Positions 53,762-64,000 of a stretch of DNA of 64,000 nucleotides are shown here, piece by piece; positions within the stretch are counted from its first letter, which is position 1, and each line of letters begins with the position of its first letter. The position numbers and the translations under genes were made by a program. Origin of the DNA: Hydractinia symbiolongicarpus (Eukaryota > Cnidaria > Hydrozoa > Anthoathecata > Hydractiniidae); contig NC_079880.1 of assembly GCF_029227915.1 (NCBI RefSeq), positions 21,328,501 through 21,392,500 on the forward strand. Direction: 5' to 3'. The notes below the pieces were generated by a model. The model saw only the letters and a program-made list of their open reading frames with translations, was not told the origin of the DNA and made no database searches.

Positions 53762-54250
53762 TTTAAAATCTTGAACAATGTTTTGAGAGATGAAATCCAC
53801 AGTAAAGTCCTCTTTTCATCAAATCCCTATAATCTGGCTCTTTGTGAATGTTGGAAGACACAAACCTATACTTTTTCAGGACCTAATGGTGTAGATTGTA
53901 TAGTAACTGGCAAAATAAGTTCAAGGCACAAAAGCATTATATACCCTCTGTTGAATCTTGAAGAAAGGAAAAACACTTTGTTTTTCTTTACTTCAAGGTT
54001 GAAAGAGTTAACAATTAAAGCCATAGTTCTTAATAGCTTAGACTGCTTAAGTAACCATAATCTGAAATTAATAATCCTCACCCTTGAAAACTTTTTTAGG
54101 GATACTAGCCTCCGCAAAGACAACATAACCGATGTGACCTTGCTTCTTCTTGTGCTCTGTCAAGCCTGCACGCTGCAGCACAATACCATAAGTGACGTAA
54201 CTTTATTTGAATATAAACAGTTCCTTAAAATACACACCTCAATCGAATGA
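53762..54250 (+). other. Unrecognised 160-codon open frame without ATG
   Basis: Open from the in-frame TAG at 53759-53761 to the stop at 54248-54250, with no Met codon anywhere, so it cannot be a stand-alone gene. It reads like protein (CECWKTQTYTFSGPNG, then Leu-rich helical stretches) but no family is recognised. It could be an internal or terminal exon, or a decayed coding sequence. With roughly two-thirds AT, a frame this long is expected well under once per window by my rough estimate. Confidence 0.3.
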
Positions 54251-54670
54251 GGGAAGGCACGTTTGTTTTTGCTCGGGGGAATGATACTACACAGACGCCG
54301 GACCACAAGGTATCCCCTTGTTTTGCTTTTTTGATTGATAGAAAAAAATCACTGCGAACAAGGGTGGCATCTTTTTTACGTGTAAAACGACACCTAGGCA
54401 ACCTCGATCGCAGGGCTTTTTTTCTCTTTTTTGATATTTAAATGACCAGCGAGAATTCCTCCCATTCTTATAAACCTCCTCCCATTCTTATAAACTAGTC
54501 TATTATACGTTATGGATTAGTTAGTTTCATACATTTTTAGCCTGAAACCGAATCCATAATTGGTTCTAAACGTTGAGGTACATTAAGAAAAATTGATTAA
54601 ATTCGTATTTCCTGTTTTCAAAGTGCGTTGTTAACATGCCTTTTTACGCCATATTTACCTTAGCACACAA

Positions 54671-54757
54671 CTCTATAACCATCCTCGTCCCCAGGGTCTT
54701 GTGGCCCCTGAGCCGTTATTTCCAAAGTGCCCTGGGAACGAGGTTGCTCTATAACCA
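54671..54757. mobile_element. ~65-bp MITE with ends CCTCGTCCCCAGGG and 11-bp target duplication
   Basis: CCTCGTCCCCAGGG (54683-54696) faces CCCTGGGAACGAGG (54730-54743). CTCTATAACCA is repeated directly outside it, at 54671-54681 and 54747-54757, and looks like a target-site duplication. An 8-11 bp duplication points to a Mutator-like mechanism (inference). Confidence 0.75.
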
Positions 54758-56040
54758 CTATAATTGGTACTGGGTTTTTCCCGCTCTACATGTATAAGTT
54801 TGTAACAGCTTATATAAAGGAGCCAGATGATAATTTTGACTTTAAGAATGATCGGTGTCCGTATTCTTTTTCGGCAAAATCACTTCAACAAAAAAGGTCG
54901 TAATCACTTCTACAAAAAAGGTCGTGTTCAATCTCTTTCCATGGGCATTTTTTCTTTTTTTAACAAATTTGATTAATAATTGGCCCTTCAGTATTACCGG
55001 CTTCGCCAGTAGACACTGGGGACGAGGAATGGATTAAGTATAAAATTGAAAACCTTGCATCGTAATCTATATATTTACAGTTAAAATTTTGCTCTCACAA
55101 TAAATAAAACCATTTACAAAGTTTTATAGCTAATTAGTTGAATATATTTTAATAGTATAAATACAATCCGTTTGAGAGCGCCCTATCTACATACAGGCAT
55201 GTCTAACTCTTTAAATACACATTTTTTTTAACTTAGCCTAAAAAAGCTGAATTTCAGCTGTGTTGGTTTAAATTTATTCTTAGCGAAAAAAATGAAAAAG
55301 TATCGTTATGACAGTCTTTATTTGACGACAATATGTGTCGTCCTAAGAAGTAATGACGGAAATGAAGAATTAAATGTCTTTTGTCCACGCTTCATCGAAA
55401 GGGAATCTGCCTGTTCTATCGCAACCTGTTACAACCTGTTACAACCGTCGTTAATAAAACAAATTCTAACGCTAGCGTTAGTACGCGAAATTCCAACGCA
55501 CTTAACTCGGAATCATTTTCATGAATCCGTGTAAATCGAAAAGCGCGCGAAAATTAGCAGTTATTACGCACATGACGAGCTAAATTTAAAACAATTCTTC
55601 TTGATATTAATTCGCGCACGCTTATGTCCAGAGCTTAGAAAAATTCATACGCGTAAAATTACACTTCAGCTCGTTGCGGGAAATTAAAATGTTCACAAAA
55701 TTAGTACGAATCCGGCAAATATAGCGTTGTGAAATTAAAAATAGTTCCCTACATTTAGTGTGCCATAAGCAGTTTAGCTTTATAAGTCTTTTTGCACAAA
55801 AAGGTCAGTTTCACTTTCTCTACTTTTTGGGTTCATACTTTAATCTGGAAGCATAAACGAAGTTCGCACTACGATAATTATGGAACAGTCCGATAAGTTT
55901 TCAATTTAACCAAATGATAACTATGAACTCACGTATACACATATGGCATTCTTTACATTTTTGCATTGTTCTTGCCAATCCGATTTCGTTCTTTCTCCAA
56001 AGTACAAAGTAAATCGATAAATCGATAAAGACTCGATAAA
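54758..56040. other. Intergenic DNA / 3' flank of the psq-type gene
   Basis: Another CTGGGGACGAGG end occurs at about 55014-55025. The rest shows no gene, tRNA or clear repeat. The part next to 56041 should be the 3' UTR of the minus-strand gene. Confidence 0.4.
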
Positions 56041-59000
56041 TCATGCAAAGGTTGAATCGTTATCGTTATCCTTCTTATCGACCGCCATTTTTAAGTTCTT
56101 CCAAACTTGGAACGCTTCCTCTAACTGTGGATTCTCATATCGATGCAGAAAATAACGCACGTCTTCGGCTGACAGCTTTCGTTCGACTGCCTGCAAGCCT
56201 TCCTGTGCGATCATGATTCCAAACGAGGATGATCGCGTCGATGTTGAACTGATGTTGTTCGAGTCGTGCGACTCTGCCGTGTCGTCACTACCCGTCACAT
56301 ACTCGCGCGACGATCGATGTGTTTTTTGTTCACCTAATCTCTGGTAGGACATGTCGTATGTTCGCCTGGGGTTGACCTGAGTTGGAGATGCTTCACTTTT
56401 CACATCAGACACGAGCATTTTTAGACGTTGAGAGCTCTGGTGACTAGTAACTGGCATACGATTAAGCAAAATATTGGTCAAAGCATTGTGGATCATTTCG
56501 TCTTCGGGGTATTCCATGTGACAACCATCCATAATGCAATTCGGCCATTTTAAGAACTCCATAAAATAACTTTTAACTCTTGCGTTTTTAACCAAGAACG
56601 TATACCACCAGAATAAATGGATATTTAGAAACGCTTTTTTCTTCACAAAAGTGAATAGTTTTCTCTTCACTTCTTCCGCTATCTCCTTCTTACACGTTTC
56701 GAAAATGAAATCTACGAATGAGTGACTCTCCTCCGTGCTTTCCATTCGGCCCGATTCGGAGTTCCATACAGTGAAGCGAGCCGTGGGATATTTCAGGAAG
56801 AAACACCGAAGCCACTCTTTTACTTCTTCGTCATCACTTACAACCACACCTTTTTCGCGTGTAAAATATTTTGCAAGATCAAACACAGCCCTCGTCATTG
56901 AGTACGAATCAACGTGTCTTTGTCTCGTTAAGAAATCGGCTAATAACTTTTCGTTTTCATTACCGACCACGCTCGATAGGTTGGCTTCATGAGACGCCGG
57001 TGAATTTCGGTAAGTTGCCGCGGGGTAAGCTGTCGAGGTTACGGTAGCCGAAGTATCATTAGTTCTGAAATTAAAGAACATACTATTTGCTCATATTTAA
57101 ATGCTTAAAATTATGCACAAATAAAAAGTTAAAACAGAAACCAAAGAATAACCAAATAGGGAGCAAAAATCACAAGACTAAAATGTGGTTTAAAGAAGAA
57201 CCAAGGTACGAATATTGCAGAGAAAACAAAATATCACGAAAGTAATAAGTAACATGTCTACTAAAAATAAAGCTGAAATACACTACCATTTTTTCAATCA
57301 AGGCTGAAATACACCACTATTTTACAATCAAGACTAAAATACACTACTATCTTTCAATCAAAGCTGAAATAAACTACCCTTTTTCAACAAGGTGGAATTA
57401 CACTATTATTTTCAAACAAGGTTGAATGACACTATCATTCTTCCAACAAGGATAAAATACATAACCGTTTCTTATTCAAGGCTAAAGTACACTACCAAAA
57501 TTCAATGAAGGCGAAAATACATTACCGTTTCTTATTCAAGGCTAAAGTACACTACCAATATTCAATGAAGGCGAAATTACAGTACCGTTTCTTATTCAAG
57601 GCTAAAGTACACTTCCAATATTCAATGAAGGCGAAAATACAGTACCGTTTCTTATTCAAAGCTAAAGTGCACTACCAATATTCAATGAAGGCGAAAATAC
57701 AGTACCGTTTCTTATTCAAGGCTAAAGTACACTACCAATATTCAATGAAGGCGAAAATACAGTACCGTTTCTTATTCAAGGCTAAAGTACACTACTAATA
57801 TTCAATGAAGGCGAAAATACAGTACCGTTTCTTATTCAAGGCTAAAGTACACTACCAATATTCAATGAAGGCGAAAATACAGTACCGTTTCTTATTCAAG
57901 GCTAAAGTACACTACTAATATTCAATGAAGGCGAAAATACAGTACCGTTTCTTATTCAAGGCTAAAGTGCACTACCAATATTCAATGAAGGCGAAAATAC
58001 AGTACCGTTTCTTATTCAAGGCTAAAGTACACTACCAATATTCAATGAAGGCGAAAATACAGTACCGTTTCTTATTCAAGGCTAAAGTACGCTACCAATA
58101 TTCAATGAAGGCGAAAATACAGTACCGTTTCTTATTCAAGGCTAAAGTGCACTACCAATATTCAATGAAGGCGAAAATACAGTACCGTTTCTTATTCAAG
58201 GCTAAAGTACACTACTAATATTCAATGAAGGCGAAAATACAGTACCGTTTCTTATTCAAGGCTAAAGTGCACTACCAATATTCAATGAAGGCGAAAATAC
58301 AGTACCGTTTCTTATTCAAGGCTAAAGTACACTACCAATATTCAATGAAGGCGAAAATACAGTACCGTTTCTTATTCAAGGCTAACGTACACTACCAATA
58401 TTCAATGAAGGCGAAAATACAGTACCGTTTTTTATTCAAGGCTAAAGTACACTACCAATACTCAATCAATGCTGAGACACCATCATTTTTTAATTAATGC
58501 CGAGAGACATTACCATTTTTGAATTAAAATAATGAAATGGGTGCAAACAAATTTTATGACGAGTGTTATAGATTTTCTACTATTAATAAAAGGGAATCTT
58601 TTCCTATTTTTTCTCAAGTTTACCTAAATTACTCTTCACAAAAAAAAATTACAAATCTATTATTTTCAAATTTCCTTGAGAACCTCCAGTTTTTTAACCG
58701 TATTTCCCAACTATAAATTTCAGATTTGACGCTTCACAAACTTCCCCCCATCAAATTTTAACAAAGTTTTATTGTTGCTTTTACGTTTTTAAATCTGTAT
58801 AATTCTCCCTTATTGTTTCCAAGCGATCACAATAAACAATAACTTTTTAATCAATCAGGAAACGATCAATCGATCAGTATTTTGGCGCCAAATTAAACAA
58901 CATATTCCAACAAAGACAAAAAAAAATGATCATTAAAAAATTTACGATAGTGTTTCCCAGCCTTTAATTATCAAAAGAGCTTTTATGCATATTCTTGCGC

Positions 59001-60841
59001 TAGTACTAAAAAAAAGATATCAGATAAAGATATTTATATCAGATTTTATTTATCAATAGTACTGTTATGGTGCTGAAACAGAAATTCAGAGACATACAGG
59101 CAACAAATTCTATTTTTACTTGCACTACAGGTTTTTTTTAATAAGAATATCCTTCATAAGAATATCAGGCTGAAAACAATACGTTTATTGTTCAAAAAAA
59201 ATAGAGAAATAAGAGTAATGGCAAGCCTGGTTAGGATTTGGCTATTCTCATATAAAAAGCAGTGTACAGTAAAATTAATTAAAACTTTGTATGGTAACAT
59301 TTAACTCTTTCTAAAGACAGCATGAAAATTCGAATTTATTCCCACCTTCTCCTCTTCCTGCCATATATCTTATTAGCCAAAGTTGTCCTTGGAATACCAT
59401 TATCTCTTGCAGCTGTCGTGAGACTTATCCCATCTTGGACTACAGCTTTAATTGCTGTGGCTAACTGCTCCGCATTCCAACTTGGAGGACCAAACCTATA
59501 AACGTAGTGAAATGTATTGTCAGGAAACTAAAGCTTGATAATTGCCTTTGTATATAATGCACTCCGGTCAAAGAATATATACACTGGTGAGAATTAAATA
59601 CTGGATTTTCACTCAAGAAAATGATGATCGTACTGAAATCAGTTAATTTGATTGGATAAATTTTATCTTTTGGTCCACATATGAAACAAACAAAAGAATA
59701 ATTAAGAATAGTTATCTTTTAAACAAAACATTAAAACCAAATTAACACAAAATATTACGCTATGGTTAATTTGGAGTACTTAAAGCCCATTGTTTAGCAG
59801 CATATTTCTATTTGCAAATAACAGTTATAGTTCAACCAAAAAAAAAAGAAAATAATAAATTTTAAAAAGGCCAAAATACGGCCAACATTTTGCCTAAGAA
59901 CTCAAGTAAAAATTCAGCCAACTTTCTTAAGTAAACTTTGAAAGAGGTATCAGGTAGTATAAGCCATTTTTATCTTAAATTTTTCTCTTTCTTTACAGTT
60001 TTTTTGATGATTTCTGAACACCTGATAAAAACCAAATATAAACTTTGAATTGAAGTAGTTTTAACATAGCTGAACAATAAAATCTTGTTCCTTAAGGTAA
60101 AACGCATAACATTTCTTTTACCTTGCCTCTGAAAATTGCATAAACTTGATGGACAGTTAAAGATGGACATTGGCTTTGGACGACACAATTAGGGCGTTAA
60201 AATTTTTTTAATGGTGGAGGAAATTAACATTTAAAATTTGTTCCCATAAGGGGAAGCTGCATACAGGTACAGTAGTAAACATTTTTAAACATCTTAGGGA
60301 AGGTGACAGTACAGTAGTAAACATTTTTAAACATCTTAGGGAAGGTGACAGAGGTTTCAACCTCTGTATCCTTATAACACTAACTATTTGTTTGTCTGTG
60401 GTCATCAAAACAAGTTGTCCTTATAAAATGCTTAAATATTTACCAATGAAATTGGGATATTGAATGCTGATTTTGATTAAATCCAGTCCCCCATAGAGTA
60501 AATCACTATTGTATCCTAAGTATGCACAAAATTTTGTGGGTCTTTTCTACAGGCCAATGGCCAGTTTGACTTTCTTTTGGGCAAATTCTAAGTCTTCTAA
60601 ACCAAATCAATTAATTAATAACAACTTACAACTTCCTTTGATGCACTGGTGCATCATCTTGTGTCTCGCTTACTTTTATTGAATGATCCTCACTGTCACT
60701 TGAATGAGATCGTTCTAACTGATTTAATTTCTCCATGAAACTCTTACTATTTCCTTCATCTGTATGAGAAACTTTTCCCTCACCATCAATAATAAAGATG
60801 CTAGATTTTTCGACACTAGCGTCATTTTCGTTAGATTCCAT
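56041..60841 (-). CDS. Predicted DNA-binding protein: psq HTH plus CENP-B/Tc5-type HTH
   Basis: Three minus-strand exons joined by eye: 60841-60630 (donor GTAAGT), 59495-59346 (donor GTGGGA, weak) and 57064-56041 (acceptor tttaatttcag). Phases 2 and 2 agree; 461 residues. Residues 1-71: acidic, Ser-rich leader. Residues ~76-115: psq helix-turn-helix, with key text WNAEQLATAIKAV, SLTTAARDNGIP and TTLANKI, then a basic GRKRRR. Residues ~157-219: a second helical region resembling the CENP-B/Tc5 HTH of pogo/Tigger transposases (LADFLTRQ, MTRAVFDLAKYF, EWLRCFFLKYP). The remaining ~240 residues are not recognised and show no DDE catalytic core, so a domesticated transposase-derived nuclear protein is inferred. 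If the weak donor is wrong, exon 2 would end at a TAA four codons later and the 3' part would be a separate gene. Confidence 0.62.
57270..58525. repeat. Minisatellite with 60-bp higher-order unit built from 30-bp monomers
   Basis: From about 57481 to 58470, sixteen and a half near-identical 60-bp units. Each unit is two related 30-bp halves, beginning AAGGCTAAAGTACACTACC and AAGGCGAAAATACAGTACCG. At both edges (57270-57480, 58470-58525) diverged single 30-bp monomers remain. It lies in intron 2 of the psq-type gene. Because 60 is a multiple of 3, long repetitive frames are open by chance; they are not genes. Confidence 0.95.
60267..60351 (+). repeat. 42-bp direct repeat, two copies (intron of psq-type gene)
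   Basis: acagtagtaaacatttttaa followed by acatcttagggaaggtgaca is repeated once, perfectly. Confidence 0.9.
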
Positions 60842-62247
60842 AATTTTTTACTAATTTTCTATACGAAAAAAACATTAGCTCATAAAAATAAAAGGTGCAC
60901 TGAAGGGGCTCTCAGTAAGATTTGGCTTCTGCATATCATTGAGGCATTCTTCTTTTTTCATATATACTTATTTCTAGTTAGTCTACTTCCACAAGAAATT
61001 TATACACAATGGTAACGCAAATGTTTGAACACACAACTTCTGAAAGCATGTATAAAAAAATTATTGCTTGCCATACATCACAACGGAACAGTTTTCGTTA
61101 AAAGTCCTGGTGTTACAAAACACGAAAACAGACTAAGTACACATTTTTAATAAGGTATATATACCAATGTAAAAACAAAATTCTTTGTGGCTTGAAAGTA
61201 AGAAAAAAAATAATTTGTGACAAAATAAGGTTTTGCGACAGGCAGGTGTGACTCAAATTGAAACATGTACAAAATCTTGTTATAAGTGTAAGCTTTCTAT
61301 CGCCCTCAATACCTTTTACAGAATAATAGATAGGATGAGACAAATAAATAAGAAAATCAAGTTAAAGTTAAAAGTACAGTGTTCTATTTATGAGTCACCC
61401 TACAATTAAAAAAAGAGAATTCAAATAATTCTTATAAAATACACCATGAGAATGAAGTTTGCACTAAAGTAAATATGAAAATATTATAGTGATTGAAAAT
61501 TTTAGAGGAAAAATGGAATATTAACTCCATAAAATATTTTTGATCTTTAAAGGGTGAATTAACATAAGGGTAAACCGGGCATGGGGAAACACAACAGAAC
61601 ACAAAAATGCATCACTGATCGCATAAAAATAAAAGAGAATATTTTGGTGAGTATCAACAACCATAATTTCGAAGCAGCCCATACATATGTTTATCAAAAA
61701 TGAAATTTAATACCAATTATTATAAAGAAATTTATTATATGTAAAGAAGATGGAAGTCACCAAAACTATGGAATAATTTAATACCTTTATTATAAAAGGC
61801 AAAATCACAAAACAGTTACAAGTACATATAAATATATACTAAATATAAAAATAAACAATTGAGTCTCTGAAAAAATTGCTTAATCCTGAGCTGAGCACAC
61901 ACCCCTTTGGCGGCTTTCTGCGTTAAGAAAAATAAAAGTTAAAAAGATGAAATTCTCAAACAAACAAAGAAACACCAATTATAAAAGAGAGTGTAAGCAG
62001 ACTATATTAACTAACCTATATTATTAAAACCCTGAAAAGTATAGGAACAATTATCACATATTTTTTTTAAAGTAAAAACAAATTATTGTGATGTCTGACA
62101 TCACAATGTGCAAGCAGCCAACAAAACATATACATATTCATAAAAAATTCAAGTTTAATTATGCTACCTATACACTGACTCTCCACAAAGATAACAAATT
62201 ATAAAATAAATGCAAGTTCTGTTTTAATATTCTATATGTATCAATTT
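60842..62247. other. Intergenic DNA between the psq-type gene and USP gene
   Basis: The first few hundred bases are the 5' flank of the minus-strand psq-type gene; the last few hundred should be the 3' UTR of the USP gene, with AATAAA (minus) at 61786-61791 as one possible end. Short frames only. Nothing else recognised. Confidence 0.45.
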
Positions 62248-62721
62248 TTAGTCAGACGCATTTTTGGGTGGCACAACAATCACAGTTATATCTGAATGAT
62301 GCAAAACGTAATCACTTGTACTTCCAAGCAACGCCCGACTAAACTTACTTAATCCACGCTGACCCAAAATAATAGCGCTAGCATTATTTTCTTTTGCCAA
62401 ATCACATATAATCTGACCTGGTGAATGATGCGAATCAGACTTTAAAATTTTATGTGTCGCATTTCTTTCCTCGCAACGCTTCTTGAATTTTTCAACGAGA
62501 CCATTGCTTTCGTCTATACTCTTTTTGATGCTTGTACGGTAATCGTCAGTGACTGGGAAGGCGCCTGCCATTAATCCCATGCTTGGTAGTTGTGGCATTT
62601 GGTGTATATGTATCAAAGCAATCACATCGTCACTTCGATGAAAGTTATCAAAATACCATGTGAGAGCATCATAGCTAAATTGGCTATTATCCATACACAA
62701 ACAGTTGATTCTGGGTGCCAT
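62248..62721 (-). CDS. Universal stress protein (UspA family), ATP-binding type
   Basis: 157 residues in one exon. Cytosolic alpha/beta nucleotide-binding protein; animal members occur in cnidarians and other invertebrates but not vertebrates (from memory). The fold starts with a beta strand INCLCMDNS in place of the usual ..VAVDGS. A second strand IALIHIH follows, and the nucleotide motif G-2x-G-9x-G-S is complete: Gly120-Q-R-Gly123, nine residues, Gly133-Ser134. It is followed by STSDYVLHHSDITVIVVP, the classical final helix and strand. Length is normal for a single-domain USP. ATG at 62721, TAA at 62248-62250. A 5' non-coding exon is possible. Confidence 0.93.
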   Translation of the reverse strand: MAPRINCLCMDNSQFSYDALTWYFDNFHRSDDVIALIHIHQMPQLPSMGLMAGAFPVTDDYRTSIKKSIDESNGLVEKFKKRCEERNATHKILKSDSHHSPGQIICDLAKENNASAIILGQRGLSKFSRALLGSTSDYVLHHSDITVIVVPPKNASD

Positions 62722-64000
62722 AATGCTTCACTGTTATATAACTAAAAAAAGTGTAGAAAAGTGTTAAAAAAAAGTTAACCCCTTTATTTTTTCATTGCTG
62801 CTAATATAGAAACCTAAACAAGATTCTGTGCACTGTCAGTAGTGAAGCTATTGTAATTTGTTCATGGTAATCAGCATCCTTTTATTTTGAAACTGCTTAA
62901 TTTTTCAGAATCTGACTTATTGCAACTTCATTAACATAGATTTAAATTCCATTGTCTATTCGTAACCAATAACTTTTTTAACAAAAACCATACCAGTATT
63001 TTACAATAATTAAATGTGTTTCTGATTTAAATGTAAAATTTGGGCAATAAAATTATTAGCAACTTTGATGTCAAAACCTTTAAAATGAATACCTTGAGAA
63101 ATTAAAAAACTTTTTTAGTTTCAAAAAAACCTTTAAGCACTACACCTTAATCAGATTAAACTTAATTATACATAAAACTATGATCACTGGGTGATGTTAT
63201 AACATAATAAATGTTAAAACTATAATCAGAAACAATTTATTAAATCTTTCATGTGTTGTATACATACGTACATTAAATTTAGATTGTAATAAAATATACC
63301 AATAAAAAGATATATCCGCTGTTATAGTTTGAAATAAAATAATAATTTTAAAACTTATACAGTACATACATTGTAACAAAAAAACATAATATATAATATT
63401 TTTTAAACAAACAAGATTTTTTTGACCTTTCTGACATTATGACATAAATGACAATTGTTACAACTTATGATAAAGAAAAAATATGAGAGCAAAACTTACA
63501 CAGATATAAGATTCAAGAGACAATATCTAAAGGAAAATAAAGGAGAGTCTAAAAAGAACAAGATTATTAAACAAACATACACAAATAAAAAATCATATAT
63601 ATAATGGAAACATAATCTTAATTTGTAAAAAGCCTCTGGAAAGGAGAACCTTTGTAATTATAGAATAACTGTTGACAAGGCTATGGTGTAAGTTTGGTGT
63701 AAGTTTGTAAAATTTTTTGACTGACCTAATGACCTCCTTTCCTCTTTCATGTATTTACACTTTAATGACCTCTCAACTAATGAATCATTACCTGTATATA
63801 TATATTTAAAAAAAGGCCTTTGAATGATATTATAAAGGCCATATTAATAATTTAAACTAATCCTTGGGAATTTTTTTATAAAATTAGAAGATTCTAAAGA
63901 ATTAAGAATAAATAATTATAACCCACTTTTATAGTTAAAAATATTATAAAAGATGTATCCATATCAGATGAAAGGGAAGCACATGCGAGCATTATGGAAC
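62722..64000. other. Upstream flank of the USP gene
   Basis: AT-rich DNA with short frames only (up to 60 codons). No domain, tRNA or clear repeat seen. The promoter of the USP gene must lie here or in a 5' intron. Confidence 0.45.

Noticed and set aside
56735-56992. Plus-strand 85-codon frame
   Set aside because: Antisense shadow of the third exon of the psq-type gene.
57505-58497. Repetitive frames with a 20-residue unit (KAKIQYRFLF type)
   Set aside because: They are open only because the 60-bp repeat is a multiple of three. The array lies in an intron and has diverged single monomers at its edges, so there is no sign of protein-level selection.

Overview
The window looks like nuclear DNA of an invertebrate animal, most probably a cnidarian (possibly a hydrozoan). 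This is inferred from strongly AT-rich intergenic DNA, split genes with GT-AG introns (sixteen coding exons for one mitochondrial enzyme), a TASK-type two-pore potassium channel, and many small inverted-repeat transposons, SINEs, a LINE and a Penelope-like fragment. No bacterial features are present. All gene models were spliced by eye from reading frame, intron phase and splice sites; there is no transcript evidence.

Layout. 1-7208: no recognised gene; a (CTT)76 microsatellite. 7209-8761 (+): two-exon TASK-like K2P channel. 8762-14978: 3' UTR, then MITEs, a SINE and short tandem repeats. 14979-19234 (-): four-exon methionine sulfoxide reductase B with a Penelope GIY-YIG fragment in intron 1. 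19235-23454: repeats. 23455-25524 (+): five-exon type I membrane protein with a small discoidin-like ectodomain and a tyrosine-bearing tail. 25525-31679: intergenic, with a 1-kb inverted-repeat element and one coding-like open frame. 31680-48694 (-), possibly to 50073: succinate dehydrogenase flavoprotein subunit (SDHA). 49984-50604: a TIR element. 50605-53690 (+): LINE with an intact 926-codon ORF. 56041-60841 (-): predicted three-exon protein joining a psq helix-turn-helix to a CENP-B/Tc5-type helix-turn-helix, with a 60-bp higher-order repeat in intron 2. 62248-62721 (-): universal stress protein.

The most interesting structure is the 8.9-kb SDHA intron between 38705 and 47613. It holds ten copies of a ~74-nt unit, all in the sense of SDHA. 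Read on the minus strand each intact copy is a C/D-box snoRNA: 7-bp terminal stem, C box AUGAUGA, internal CUGA (D'), a C'-like UUGAUAU, and CUGA (D box) against the closing stem. The guide before the D box is complementary to the universal 18S rRNA stretch UUAAAAAGCUCGU and would place 2'-O-methylation on its first A, the site equivalent (from memory) to human 18S Am668 / yeast Am619, served by SNORD36 / snR47. Seven copies keep all boxes and three are decayed. Copies 2-8 lie in a tandem array with a ~570-bp unit, so the cluster appears to have grown by local duplication.

Functional links are limited: SDHA acts in the mitochondrial respiratory chain, and its intron would supply an rRNA-modification guide after splicing. 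The other genes show no operon-like relationship.
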